Assembly: GCA_030704615.1 (NCBI GenBank)
Contig: CM060732.1
Coordinates: forward strand, 58,323,053 to 58,387,052
Direction of reading: 5' to 3'
Origin: Takakia lepidozioides
Lineage: Eukaryota > Streptophyta > Takakiopsida > Takakiales > Takakiaceae
DNA length: 64,000 bases
The translations under genes were made by a program, and so were the position numbers. A model generated the notes under the pieces. The model ran no database searches. It was not told where the DNA came from and saw only the letters and a list, made by a program, of their open reading frames with translations. Positions 9,449 through 21,280 of the stretch are shown in pieces; the stretch's first letter is position 1; each line of letters opens with the position of its first letter.

Positions 9449-11656
9449 TTAAGTGTCAGGGTCCTCACTGACCACCTTCACTGGCTGAACACCTACTGCT
9501 GGTATGAAAGGTTTCAAATCACGCCTACTTCTTACCCATTCCTTGCCTGGTCCATCTTTCAGCCTGCACCATCGGCCCACTTCCCTTCCAGGATCATAAG
9601 GTACTCCCAACAGGTACATTGTGTTAATTCCCCTTCTATTTCTGCTCCAGATATCTTGGAGAGGTCCGTTTATAATATTGTTTTTGATTGTCATGCCTTG
9701 GCCTTCAGCAAAGGAAAGCCCCTCTCTGCTCATAATCTTCATGGCCACTTCTGTCTGGCTGGTGCAAGCAGTGTTGTTCTCAAACTGACACCACCACCTG
9801 GTTTCCATGCAGCTTATCATGCCAATTTCATGGCCTTCTTCCTTGGCCACAGTTTTCGTGCTCCATCCCTGAGCTTGCATCGTCGTCCAGCCTCTCATGT
9901 TTAAGTGACAGCGCCCCGGCTGTCCATCTTTTCCGCCGGCCAGAGCAAATCCAATTTGTGACAATGCCTTCTTCCTCTTCTTGTAGTTCATGCCAGGCAG
10001 GTCCTCATCTCCTTCCAACTCTTTGATCTCGGATATGCCCACATCTGGTCCGACCAATGCAAAGGAACAAACCCTTCTTTTGATGTCAATTTGCGTTGAA
10101 TCGGGCAACTGGGCAGATATGGTCTCTTGAGTTGGATACTTGAAGGCCTCGGGGAATTGAATCTGGGTTGAATCTGGTCCTAGATCTACATTCCACACAA
10201 ACCGGCGTTTCCCAATTTTGTTGTTGCTCCCTGGCTCCTTGTTTTGAATCTCAGCTGCCAATTGTGCTCCCTTCGACACTCACACCTTTCGTACTGCCTC
10301 ATTTCCTGCATGCAGGATTTTCTCAACAGCAGGCTGCAATTTCATTTGCATTGTTGGTGACAAGTCATGGGCAACCATCTGGTCACCATGCCTTCCTTCT
10401 CCCCTTTCAACCAACTTGCCCTCTTTAAGAGATTCAGGGCTGGTGTATGCCTTGCAAATAGAAGTGATCGTGACATGGGCAGGCTTCATAGCCTCCCACA
10501 TCAACTGCCCATCCATCTCCTGAGCCTGAATTTCACAACCATGTTGGGCATATCCTGAAATCATTGCACTCCATGAGAGCAGATTGGGTGGCATACCTTC
10601 CTGCTCCTTTTGTTCAAACAGTTGCAAGGCCTGTCCTTCAGAGCCATGCTGGGCATAACCTGCAATCATTACTCTCCATGACCCCACTTTTCTATGAGAC
10701 ATATTGTCAAACACTTGTTGTGCACCCTTCATGCTCCCACGTTTGGTATACCTGTCAACAATGGCAGTCTCCATAATGATAGCTGGTGCAATACCAGATT
10801 TGATAATGTCAGCATGGACCTCTGTGCCTTTTACCAGGTCTGCCAAGTTCGCACATGCATTCAATACACACATGAACGTCTCCTAGTTGGGCTTCTCCCC
10901 TTCATTTCCAGCATCTGTAGAAAGCTCATTGCCTCTCTGAATTGCCTCTGCTGGCATAGCCCTAACCCCTTCAGTTTCAATGTCAAGGCACTCTTCAAGG
11001 CCATTAGCACCCGTGTGATGCCAATGATCTAGGTATGTTTGGGGATGATGGCACTCAGCCCGCATCGTTGCTTTATCTCCGCTCTTGACTTTAGTGACAA
11101 AGTGTAATGACCTTCTTGGCCTTCCCCTTGCCATGAATGCTTTGTCCAACAATGCTACAGTGACCTGCATTTCTGGTTTCTGAGGTCTCGTCCTTGAACC
11201 TCCCTCCTCCAAGCCCAGGCTCCAACTATGAGTACTTCCAGCCTGCACATCACTCTGAACAACAAGGTCTCCTGCAACAATACTCACCTTCATCTCTCCT
11301 TCATACAGCACCACCGAGTCACCCTCTTCACAACCTTCCCCACTTCTTTCCTCCATTAAACTGTCACTTGGTGGAGCGGCTGTTCCAGAGCTGCTCTGCT
11401 CTTGCTTTTTCAGCTCCATAGGCTGCAGATTACTCTCTACAAAGACATGACTTGTCCTGAGCTGCCTCCCACACAAGATATGCAGCTCCTTCTCTTCAAT
11501 CCTTGAGCTTGCATTGAGCATTCTCAGATCTCCTAGCTTCCCCAGGTCCCATGCCCTTTGCTGGTCACAGTTCATTGGCTGACCTCTGAACATTATCAGG
11601 TCAACCATGGTCTTCTTAGCAGAAAGGCCAACCTTCTCTTTCTCTTCCCTATGCAT
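9449..11656 (-). pseudogene. PPR-containing ORF with two in-frame stops
   Basis: A single minus-strand frame runs from 11656 to 9449 broken by TAG at 10883-10885 and TGA at 10280-10282. The middle part is PLS-type PPR sequence (MCVLNACANLADLVKGTEVH, MIAGYAQHGSEGQALQLFEQ, WSAMISGYAQHGCE). The TAG falls inside a repeat, in the KPN-x-ETF context where a sense codon is normal. Upstream residues (acidic, no domain) and the part after the TGA (RFVWNVDLGPDSTQ, GRCHLNMRGWTTMQAQGW, WCRLKDGPGKEW) are unrecognised. It lies inside the repeat-flanked 9.4-13.8 kb interior. Product unlikely; probably captured host PPR sequence. Confidence 0.65.
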
Positions 11657-11958
11657 CCTCTAAGAGAGTCAAACTTTGATGCTAGTTTCCCCATATTCCA
11701 GATCAAGAATGAACACAACAAGAGTGTTGAACCGTGAGAAGATTTCAAACCTTTCTCGTGAACGGTACTCAAATCTCCCATCTTTTGCTCTGTGGGTGGG
11801 AATTCAAGTATCCTTGCATCAACATCTACAGTTTCAAGAGTTGGAGAGACACTCTGGCTTTTGGCACGAACTGGTGATTTCAGCGGACTCACATCTGATC
11901 CCAAGTTGTCATGCAAGTTGATGTCTCTTGTGCTCTCAACCATCATCCTTCTGAACAT
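11596..11958 (-). pseudogene. Broken ORF segment, unknown
   Basis: A 120-codon minus-strand frame overlapping the next downstream frame by about 60 nt. It links the coiled-coil ORF (11993-13129) to the PPR ORF (9449-11656) only if frameshifts are assumed at each side. It contains ESTRDINLHDNLGSDVSP and no recognised domain. Likely one piece of the same decayed coding region. Confidence 0.35.
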
Positions 11959-11992
11959 ACTATCCTCCTTTTCCCTTTCCTCCTTCCCTTTT

Positions 11993-13129
11993 TTAAAAAA
12001 AATAATAATTCTGTAGACATCTTGTGAACCAAAGTATGTTGTGGTTGATGAATGACTTCGTTGTGCCTTGCCTCCATTTTTGACACCATTTGTTCTTTGT
12101 TTTCGGCAGATCTGTTCCTCGCCGAATCACCTCATTGTTATGCATCTCCTTTTTGTGAATCTCCTCTTCAGGATGCAAGCCTTCGCATGTCCACACTCTT
12201 GGCTTCCCCACTTGGTTCTCTGCCCCTTCGTATGCCCTAATGACTTCTCCACTCTTTTCATCATCACATACAAGCTTAGGTGTCATCATGTCTCGATCCT
12301 TCAGGCTATCCCCTCTCCTTATCACCATCTTCGGGGCCTCTCCATCGTATGAATGCTTCCACACCTGATACTCCATGTTCCCTTCATCTCCCCCAGCATT
12401 TGTCAATGCTTTAACATCCAAAGAAGTTTCAATTTCCTCTTCCTTGTCCTGAACTAGTGTCTCTGGTACCCCCATGAACATGTCATTGACTGATGATGTG
12501 CGTATCTCCAAGAGCAGGTGGAGCCATTGCAGCTCGGTCTGAAGATGCTTGTTATCACTACGGAGCTCATCCCAGTACTCTTCTTTGGCCTTGCTCAGTT
12601 CTTGATTGGATTTCTCGAGTGCCAATCGTAACTGTTGAATTTCCATGACCAAGTCCTCTACCTGGTTTTTAGTCTCTCTCTGTAGTGCTAGGGCAGCCGC
12701 AACGCTATCTCGTGCATCCTTTACCTTTGATTTCTCCTCCTGTGCAGCCGCAAATTTGGTGTGCAGCCCTCTTAATTCTCTTCCTGTATCCAGCGATGCT
12801 TCTCCGTTCTCCAACTGTATATGAGTTGAGCTACTTTGTGGCCCACTGTTGCCCCCGTCATCATGTTGTAACTTACCGTTGTGAGAACCTCTTGATATCT
12901 GAGCCATGTTGTACTCTTCATTCCCCAACACGCTCAGTCCTCCCTTAGAGACACCAATCCTTGGTGATATGGCAACATCATGCGCAAACTCTCCAAGCAG
13001 GTCCTGATCTAGGTGTACATCCTTCTCTAGATCCATTCTAGTTTGAGCAAGCATCGTACATTCTTCCTCAACCCATTCCATCAGGTCTGTCCAAGACTCG
13101 TTGTCATCTTCCTCTACCATGACACTCAC
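11993..13129 (-). CDS. Unknown coiled-coil protein, 378 codons
   Basis: This is the longest single frame of the interior. The N-terminus is acidic (SVMVEEDDNESWTDLMEWVE). Residues ~125-235 have the heptad-like, Glu/Leu-rich pattern of a coiled coil (TKFAAAQEEKSKVKDARDS, VMEIQQLRLALEKSNQELSK). A mixed charged C-terminus follows. There are no transmembrane segments. The C-terminal ~30 residues (HNILWFTRCLQNYYFF) look like read-through into non-coding DNA. I do not recognise the family; it is not gag or pol by motif. Neighbouring frames suggest it was once part of a longer protein. Confidence 0.4.
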   Translation of the reverse strand: MSVMVEEDDNESWTDLMEWVEEECTMLAQTRMDLEKDVHLDQDLLGEFAHDVAISPRIGVSKGGLSVLGNEEYNMAQISRGSHNGKLQHDDGGNSGPQSSSTHIQLENGEASLDTGRELRGLHTKFAAAQEEKSKVKDARDSVAAALALQRETKNQVEDLVMEIQQLRLALEKSNQELSKAKEEYWDELRSDNKHLQTELQWLHLLLEIRTSSVNDMFMGVPETLVQDKEEEIETSLDVKALTNAGGDEGNMEYQVWKHSYDGEAPKMVIRRGDSLKDRDMMTPKLVCDDEKSGEVIRAYEGAENQVGKPRVWTCEGLHPEEEIHKKEMHNNEVIRRGTDLPKTKNKWCQKWRQGTTKSFINHNILWFTRCLQNYYFF

Positions 13130-13200
13130 TTCACCGGTTGCACCACTATTGCTTGGGGAGTTGGTGGTATCATGCCCAAACTCCCCAGGTATGTCTTGCC

Positions 13201-13770
13201 CTACATGTGCCTTGTATAAGACCTTGGGAACTGCACAGGAACTTGCAATCTAGGTGTACACTCTTCAGTGACACCTGATTGATCCTCTGTTGAACAAAAG
13301 ATGTCTTCCATGATCTCTCCTTCCTCATCACAAAACACATTCACAACGTTTGTGCCAAGAGAGCTTACACATTTGCACTCCATCCTTCTGCTGCTCTTCG
13401 ATTCCCATTGTTCAAACATTCCACAGCATGAATCTTGCATTCCACATGTTCCCACTTGCAGCCCCAGCCGGTCACTTCGGATCTGATTCTGTCTTGATGG
13501 ACATGCAGTGCAACACTCTACTTGCTGCCTTGTGCTGTTCAAGCTGAGAACTCGAGGAAGCATTGCATGGACTTCGCTGATTTGGTTCTTCTCCCTAAAG
13601 CACCTCCGTGACATGGTTTTGTGATCTGGTATAGGTTCATGATCAATAGAACTCACAGGTGTGAACCTGTTGTGAGTATCCTTCTCAATCAGAGACAATT
13701 TCTCTTCCATTCCTGTAGCCGACTCTTCCACATTTGTATCTATCCCATAAAACTTCCTTGCTAACATCAC
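13201..13770 (-). pseudogene. Cys-rich unknown ORF, 189 codons
   Basis: The most upstream minus-strand frame of the interior, starting next to the truncated repeat copy. It has scattered Cys pairs (VECCTACPSRQ, CGMQDSCCGMFEQWES) without a clear zinc-finger spacing, then an acidic tail. It is out of frame with 11993-13129, so it is probably the broken N-terminal part of the same reading frame. Confidence 0.3.
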
Positions 13771-13785
13771 TTTACTCTTACTTAA

Positions 13786-15227
13786 CAGCTCTCAACCTTT
13801 CTACAGGTTTCAACCAAATACCCCAACAGCCCTCCTTTCCCTTCAACTATGAACCTCAGTTGTTCATACCCTGAGACCATACTGGAAATCAGTTCCAAAA
13901 CCAAATCAATGTCGGTGTTGCTTCCCCATCCACATTATCCTTTCTCTGTTTTCAACAGTTCTAACTAACCCTCATTGGTGTTTTCAATCAGCCAAGCTAG
14001 GTCTACATTGGTTCTAGTGTATCAATACCCAGGGCAGCATTGTGTGCAGGTTCATAACACTGAAACAAAGAACAAGAATGAAGACAAACAGTGACCATTC
14101 TGATTCAGTGACAAGCCGTCTCTCCCTCCACTCATTTCTCCTACTGACACTATAACATCAAGTGCATCCATCCTTTCCCTATCCTGGTTTGAAGTCCAGA
14201 GTCTCTATTCCATTTCCAAAACCTTTTTCCTCCATCACATATCTCTACCTCCTTCTCTTCTACAAAGAGCCAGTCCTAAATCCACACCAAAACGATTTAT
14301 AAGTGCCCCAAAAACGGAAGCCCACAGTCTACGAACTTATTTGTTTTATCCTCCAGTGAAGCGGTGGGTCTGCCTGCCAAGATGGCACCTCACCATCTCC
14401 TGTCAGCAGTCACTTCAACGCCTCTCCTTGTCTTGATTCCAATATTTATCATGCCATGATGGCTCCTCTTCATTCTATGACAACATCCTGTGGCTTGCCA
14501 ACTAAACACTCTATCCTTCTATGCGTGCAATTCTTCCCTAAGAATTGACATGGTCCTATAGCAAGAAGACACAAAAGCAGCTCTAAGCTTTGATTACAGA
14601 TAACCTGAGTTGCCATCCAGCCAGCATTTCACATGCCTCATCCCCTCCATTGATTGTGCCCACAACTGACTTCCTTGTGCTTCCAGCAGCTGGCCATTTC
14701 CCTTGCTTGCTCATCTGCCCATAACTGTTTTCTTCAAGGCAATGGCGGCAGCGGTGGTGCGCCGCTCTTCTTACATGCTCCTACTCCAGGAATTGATCAT
14801 CACTACGAGAAAAGCGGCACCGCTTCCCTTTACACAGAATACCAAGCAGAAGCACTTAATGCCGCTCTCTAAACCAAGCAGAGTCCCATAGCGTAGGTAC
14901 AACCTCCCAAAAACAGATTGCCCTGCCAACCCCACTGCTCGCAGCAGCTGCTAAGAGTTGCCCGTCATCTTCCTCTTCGTTTTCCTCAACCCGCGTTTCT
15001 AGGTTAAACACCTGGGATGAAAACGTTCATCCTATGGATGAAAATACGCATGGTCATGACTTAGCCATTTTTATCCTGGCAAAGCATAAGCACAGTATGC
15101 CCATGAAATTACCTGTATGCAGGGATATATCCCTCCTGCAGTTGTACCCAGGCACTCCCGTTGTAGTGATGCAGGGTCTTAACGGTAAAACAAAAATGTA
15201 ATGTCACTCCCCTGCATTCACACTACA
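13786..15227 (-). mobile_element. 2.26-kb TG...CA repeat, copy 2 (truncated)
   Basis: It matches 7988-9428 almost base for base; I count roughly a dozen differences over 1.44 kb. It ends at the same CACTACA terminus (15227) but lacks the first ~815 bp present in copy 1. The near identity dates the duplication or insertion as recent, compared with the heavily broken ORFs between the copies. Confidence 0.85.
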
Positions 15228-16243
15228 ATGTCTCAAAATTCAGGATGTGGAGAAGTTCGGGGTCGAATCGTCGGAATCCTCAGTCCATTTTCATTCGCTT
15301 TGTCAGTTCTCGCGCTTCTGAGAAGCGTTTTATGCTATGAGCTTGCCCAACTAGATTCAGCTCGGAAGTAGCTGAGTGTAGTGCTTTGCTCCCCCCGAAC
15401 GCTTTACCCTCAGGGTCACTGTATGTTACGCAGGCTGTCTTGCTATACAACTAACATAGCTTTCCACAATCAACACCTTATCCCCGTACAAAAGCCCGCA
15501 TTACTCCCATGAGTAGCTTCACAAGAAAAATGGAACCCAAATTTTCATCTGCTTATCTTGTTTCTTCATTCAGGAAGAAATCAAACTAACTTATTTTAAG
15601 AACGTGAGCATAATTTGGATGTCGTGTACATATGCCAGACCTGTAAGTCAATCTTGACAGCAGCAGCACTGAAGATTAAACCATTGCATACTTGAAGTGA
15701 CCTCACTACAGTGTTGGACTCATTGGGTAGGCTATAGTGCGTGCAGAGCAGACAAGGCCATGCAACACTGCCAGCCCCTCATCCCCCACATTCCCCGACT
15801 GCGTGTTCTCATCCTGCACTCTATCCCCTCTTTTTCTCATATGTAGATTGTTGAGAGAAACCTCAATTTAGTCCACTCTGTCCATGGCTACAAGGCAAGG
15901 TTTCTCTCTGTATTGTGCTCGTGGGGGTTAGTTGATGTTCTAAAGTGTCCCTCTTGTTGCCAATCCAGTACACTACACCAGACCCCAAAGACTACTCAGG
16001 ACCGAAGGAAGGCGGTGGGTGGTTTTGACATCCAAACAAAGCACCGCGAAATGTTTTCCCGTTCAAAACGGACATTACACTTTACAAGTATGTTTCTTTC
16101 GTCTTGTATAGGTCTGGCGTCCACAGCACTGGGGGTAGTTTGTCTAGCACTCTCCCTTAGAAAAGAGTTTTCATTTTGGTTGAATGCTGGCATGTGTAGA
16201 CCTGTACTTCTATCAGAATATGTAACTCCTGAAGGCTGAATCA
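15228..16243. other. Upstream region of the six-exon gene; no other gene seen
   Basis: Unique sequence holding possible 5' leader or promoter of the gene starting at 16244. The frame at 15913-16239 shows no recognised domain. No TATA box was placed with confidence. Confidence 0.4.
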
Positions 16244-18539
16244 ATGACTGCAATCCGCAGTGTAGAGTACTCGAGAATCAAAATTCCAGAAGGGTGGGAT
16301 ATGGAGGTATTGCCAATTGACACAAATGATCCTTACATTAAGTACCGGAAGGGCTTCCCAACAAGGGTGACCTACGACACAAGCTACTCTGACATGAGCT
16401 TCTTGAGAAACCAGGTGCCCTTGCCTCACCCCGTACTTTGACACCGAATCCCCAATTCACGAGCAATTCACACACGAAATGCAACTAAGCTGCAATGTGC
16501 TATCGCCCTTCAGCTCCACTGACCTTTTGACACAATCTATCCTAACAACAACGCTACTATAATTAGTCTGTTCAGAGCACTTACGAGTTACTTGAAGCTC
16601 CCTCGTGCTACTAGAAGGAAATGTCAGCTCGATATCTGTTGAAGCAGCTAATCGTGCAGAATTGTGTCATTGTATTCCAGTTTCTTGCAAAATTTTCCAA
16701 GTCTTTTAGGAAACTCTGGCATCCATTTGTTGGCTCACAAAGCTAGCATGGTCCAGCTGCAGCTACATCGGCGTAGCTGTCTGGAGTTCCTATTATGTAC
16801 CAAAGGTGTGGAGTGATAAGTCCCACGATAATGCATATCTGTTGCTTACTTTTGTCCGTTGTGAAGCTTCTTGTTGACTGACTGTTTCTTCTTTGGCCTC
16901 TCTCCCTCCCCACCAAAGATACATGAAGGAGCCGAGAAAGAAGTCGTCGCTGCTGAGGAGTATGCGAAGGTCAGCTCATCCTTTTGATTGAAAGTAACGT
17001 GAGATTAGTCATTTCTTTTCAATTCCTTGTATTGGTGTATATAGCACTCCCTCCAGACTTCAGGCGCTTAACACAGGTGGGCTCTACGGCCATAATGACG
17101 CTGCAAATAAGGACTCATAATCACGTACCATCACATCTCTGCAATTGATCTTGTATTCTCATCTATGATATGCAGAGAAGGGAGAAGGAAGAACAAGAAA
17201 GAGAAAAGGAAGAATAACGTTGGAAAAGACTAGAGAAGGAGTTTCAGGAGCAGCATCATTTGGAATGTGGTCACCCCGGGCACGTGAAGCCTGTATCAGA
17301 TAAGGAAAACCTTGACAAGTACCCCAAAACGGTTGGCCTAAGAAGCCCCTTATGACCCGTTTCTAGGAAATGAAATCGTTCGTTCTGTTCTGTGTTTCAG
17401 CTGCGTATATGTATTCAAGGTCTTTGCCAGTGAATTCTGAGAGTTGAAAGAGATTACTATGTCGTTCTTTTAAATTCCAGAACACTATCTACCCCAAAGA
17501 ACCAGGGAGATGCTTTTGCAACGAGCTAGTTGTGTAATGTGATCACTTGCTGGTGAGGGTCGGGATACCCAGGGCAGTAGAAAGAAAGCTCTTGTTGTCG
17601 TGATATACTGAATGCATTTAATAGGCATGAGAGAGGGGCAAACAAAGTTTGAATACCAAACAAAGGATTTCATCTATAGGCCAAAATGGGTACGTAAGCC
17701 TATAACATCTTTGCTCTGATTGAAGCAGATGATGAGCCCGGAGAATGTGGAACACGATCACCCCTTCCCTCCAGTTCCCAAAGAAGTTTATACCAAGCCC
17801 GAAAGAGTTACAAAGGACGACATGCGGAATGAAGTCCAATATGTCAGTGTCATCCTTCCCATCTCACACACCTTCACCAATCTGTCCCTTCTTCATTTCT
17901 CAGTCTCTTAGTCCCGAGATGTAACGTTCATTGCCTCAGATGATTGAACATGTGCACTTTAGATTAGCTTTCAGAGAAAACACAACAAACTGAAGAATAC
18001 CACGAGGTAAACAGCGCCAAAAAACAACAATATGTCTATAAATTGTTCTCCCAATGGGAATTGAGCCCTTTGTTCACATTCTGTGATTGGTTTCACTCTG
18101 ATATCATAGAATAATATGAGAGTGGTTTGCAGGCTTACAGAGGCACAAAAGGGGTTTTCTCCTTAGGCAGCGGTGGAGTGCCATCAGTTCAAGGACAAGT
18201 GATTTCCTCTTCCATTTTGAAACTTTCCAGCTCTACACTAGCCTTGTCTGAGTCATGGAAGAGCTGAAACAACCGAACAATTCAGGCAAGCCCCTCTTTT
18301 TTTTTTCGTGCAAATAGTACCTAGTAGTGTTGTAGAGCATAATACCTATCACGGTCACAATCACTATCACCGTCACTGTCATTGTCACATTCAAGCTTCC
18401 AGCAATGCATTTCTGACAATTGATTCAACCATTGTTGCAGGCCGCAGCAAACGCTTACTACGGGAATGTTCAACCTTTTGGAGCAACACTGGCCGCCATG
18501 GACGCCTCGAAGGCCATCGGATCTCGACATATGTGCTAA
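16244..18539 (+). CDS. Six-exon gene of unknown function (one nonsense codon)
   Basis: Exons 16244-16414, 16919-16969, 17176-17331, 17729-17842, 18133-18198 and 18441-18539 each lie between AG and GT borders and are all phase 0, giving about 218 codons from ATG (MTAIRSVEYSRIKIPEGWD) to TAA (AIGSRHMC). Acceptors (CACCAAAG, TATGCAG, TGAAGCAG, GGTTTGCAG, ATTGTTGCAG) fit plant introns. Exon 3 encodes a charged helix (RREKEEQEREKEE) and then TAA at 17215-17217 in frame, followed by a still-coding RWKRLEKEFQEQHH. Exon 4 is proline-rich and exon 5 glycine-rich (TKGVFSLGSGGVPSVQG). No signal peptide or membrane helix. I do not recognise the family. It is either a recent pseudogene, truncated at ~88 residues, or the stop is bypassed by splicing. 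Confidence 0.6.
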
Positions 18540-19588
18540 TCAAGTCTCTTGCACTAGGCTAGACACCAAAAACATGTAATGGGGCCAGTCCTTGTGTGGT
18601 GCAGTAACGCTTCCTCGTGCTGCTTTACTCCTTGTTGATGAATGATATGTTATTGTTCGGATCAAGACAGCAATTGCTAGTTGGCATGCCTACAAGCTAA
18701 GCTAAAGTTTTGTCTCACATCAACAGTTAGATTAGTTATGGTCTAGCTCAAGTGCAGCACCTAGATGAAATTTGGGCATCATATGAATATGTAGAGCAGT
18801 TTCATTCGGGCCCTGATTCTAGAGTGGTCCAGGAATTACTGTGGCCAGGAATTAGAGTGGGGCGCTTATGTAGGAAGGCCACGTGTATTGAGGAATGAGA
18901 TGAGGGGGTCCAAAAAAAAAAATGGAGGAATTGGCCAAGACTAGAATATGGAGACTTGTAGGGTTGACATGTGTCCAGGGCCTTCTAGAAGGGTCCCACC
19001 GCCATGAGAGGGTATATAAGGGAGGCCACCCCCCCCTCTTACTACCTACTAACTTATTATCTATTAAATTAGTAAATAGTGGGCTCTGCAAAGGCAGGCC
19101 CCAAAAAAAAAACAGCAAACATGAATCAATTAATTAATAGAAATCACAATATGTCAATATGAATGAAAGCCCCTTGGAACAAGAAGTGGCCAATAAGCGT
19201 AAAGCCATGAGAAGCTTTTAAATAAAAAAAGAATTGTCTAGATTAGCTAGCTTCGATATTATGGGAAAGAATGACGAGACCTCCAAAAAATGTATATAAG
19301 GATGTGTGTCAAGTCTATACCAATGTTGACTCGTATTTGTGGGTCTTCCCAGCTATCAATAGTAAGGATCAGCAGGTTCTTCGAGAACCTACCCGACTGG
19401 TAGGTGGTAGGTCAAATACCCATGGCATATCATGGATTACGGTTTGGAGCTCTCATTTCATAACCGAGGTATGGAGGCATTTTCCGTACATGGCAACATT
19501 TAATTTGTCCTGGACAGACATGTCACCCGCCGTAGTCCACCACTGTAGCCCAATACATCCAGAAACCTCGGTTATGTCCGGTAGACAA
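18540..19588. other. No gene; possible promoter-like tract
   Basis: It contains A-runs at 18912 and 19107 bracketing a TATA-like stretch, and short inverted repeats (CATAACCGAGGT near 19460 and ACCTCGGTTATG near 19564). No coding sequence is supported. Confidence 0.4.
19013..19020 (+). promoter_or_regulatory. TATA-box-like site
   Basis: TATATAAG follows GC-rich sequence with no ORF directly downstream. It may be the promoter of a decayed transposable element. Confidence 0.25.
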
Positions 19589-19642
19589 GGAGGCGAGACT
19601 GGCTACGAGGTACACCTGTACCCCGTAGCCAGTCTCGCCTCC
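19589..19642. repeat. 25-bp-arm hairpin with 4-nt loop
   Basis: The left arm 19589-19613 and right arm 19618-19642 pair at 24 of 25 positions around the loop ACCT. Flanking GGTAG (19580s) and CTACC (19640s) can extend the stem. The pairing is far beyond chance. No transcription unit around it was identified. Confidence 0.85.
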
Positions 19643-19660
19643 CCGACTACCTAGTCAATA

Positions 19661-21280
19661 TCAGGCCATTACCATTATTGTGTAGCTATGAGAGCTTAAT
19701 ATTCATACTACATGCACGAATCGCTGGAGATTTGGTTGTCATCCCCAGTATGATATCGCAAACATTAAAGGCACATAATGGGGTGATAGCTCCTTAGGAT
19801 ATCTCTTTTGTCGCGGGAGTTTTATTTGGCAGCTGCGATTTTGGTGCTTAGGGCCCTGCTTCGCTCTTCCGTTTGCCCCATGGCATTTCAGTATTAGAAT
19901 GGCCAATTTAGGCTATTCAATTGGCCATTTCAATACTGGAATAAGCCATTTGAATAGCTCAAAAAACAAGTAATATTGATATCCATATGGATATTCAACT
20001 GATTTTTTTATAAAAAAAAAACCATACTATTGATACCATATATTGTGCATATCTAAGGGAAATACATATACCAATATATTATTTGTAAATTGGTCATTCT
20101 GCAATACTTATACCAGAGTTAAAAAACAAAGCACTCCTCCAAAACCTACCATGTCTAGTATATTAAAGTATTGATACCCGCACAACACACGTCTATACAC
20201 ATAATACATAAGACAACAACGGATAAAGAACCTGCAACAGCGAGTTATCTCTGATTTAATATTTACAAGGATGCAATATTATTAGTATTATTATTAGTAT
20301 TGTTTGGGAGGTTATCACGTTCCTGTCCTTCCGTCTCTCACGGATCTTTGTTTTCTCTTGTCTCTGCAATTTATAGATTTTCTATTTCAAGAAAGCTAGC
20401 ATGAACTCTTAGCAATTGCACATAGTATTAGAACGCATCCAGTCCTCCCAGCCACCACATCATGCGCATTTCACTCATGTTTCCACTTATGTTCTTTACT
20501 TTTGGGCACTTATTTTTTATGCCCCCTTCTGTCACAACTCACAGCCCATATCTACAAGTGTTACAGAGAGAAGGAGAACCCTAATGTCATTCATTATATC
20601 ACATTCTTATTTTTCTTCATGTCACCTTCATATATGACCATCATCCTGATCACTTAAAATCAACCACATCCTGCTACTTCACGCGATAGCTCTGTCTTCA
20701 GCTCCTCTTTCTCACTATACACCTGTGTATGTAGGCTGACCGTTTCAACTGCTCCCCAAACCTATCAGAGGTTCAAGTCTCCATAATCGTTATAGAGGTT
20801 TAATTGCATAGACGTCTCAATCTCTTAGTCATTTTACTTTTAAAATGTTCAATTATTACAACTTAGAACTATGGAGAGACCAAGATATCCGTTCAACTTA
20901 CAAATCCTATCACCTAATGCATTCACGCATGTTGCACTTGAATGGGAAGTTGGATATTCTTTTTGACGTCAGGTGGATGTAGGTGGAAGTGGTGGCACAT
21001 CATCAACAAATTCAAGTGACATACATCCCATAGGATATGGTATCAGATTTTGTTGTTGGTGAGGAAAACCATCGAAAAGATGTGACTACAATTACGACTA
21101 TACCTCCGTTATATCCGACATTTCGTACCTCTTCATGGTCTTGCAGGTATGCTTTTAGACAATGTCCATATAGTAAAGTTCATAATAATAGCATTTGAAG
21201 GTCTAAGAACATTAAGAACATACATATGCATGATTATTGTATTCTGTGTGCAATATACTGGATGCATTGTGCATATGGAC
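19661..21280. other. No gene seen
   Basis: A/T-rich sequence with the small hairpin above. About 20950-21150 may hold a short decayed exon ahead of the transposase (ends CTCTTCATGGTCTTGCAG), but it cannot be supported by motif. Confidence 0.4.
19885..19940. repeat. 23-bp-arm imperfect hairpin
   Basis: Arms 19885-19907 and 19918-19940 (around GAATGGCCAATT / AATTGGCCATTTC) pair with three mismatches across a 10-nt loop. It resembles the core of a small foldback element or MITE. Confidence 0.7.

Larger units (their letters stand above)
7170..15227 (-). mobile_element. Putative non-autonomous LTR-type element with PPR/coiled-coil cargo
   Basis: Two direct repeats (7170-9428; 13786-15227, lacking the ~815 bp at its inner end) flank a 4.36-kb interior read on the minus strand. 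The interior has almost continuous but frameshifted minus-strand ORFs (13770-9449) and no reverse transcriptase, integrase or gag motif. Just before the left repeat, in minus sense, lies an AAAAAGGGGGA purine run 11 nt from the TG, a poor but possible polypurine tract. A primer-binding site would have been lost with the inner end of the right repeat. The outer flanks (CATTT on the left, ATGTC on the right) do not match. A segmental duplication with two copies of a TIR element is the main alternative. Confidence 0.45.

Noticed and set aside
12052-12948. Plus-strand ORFs opposite the coiled-coil frame
   Set aside because: Shadows of the longer minus-strand reading frame.
18308-18562. ORF overlapping the last exon of the six-exon gene
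   Set aside because: Different frame from the spliced product and crosses an intron with a good acceptor at 18440.
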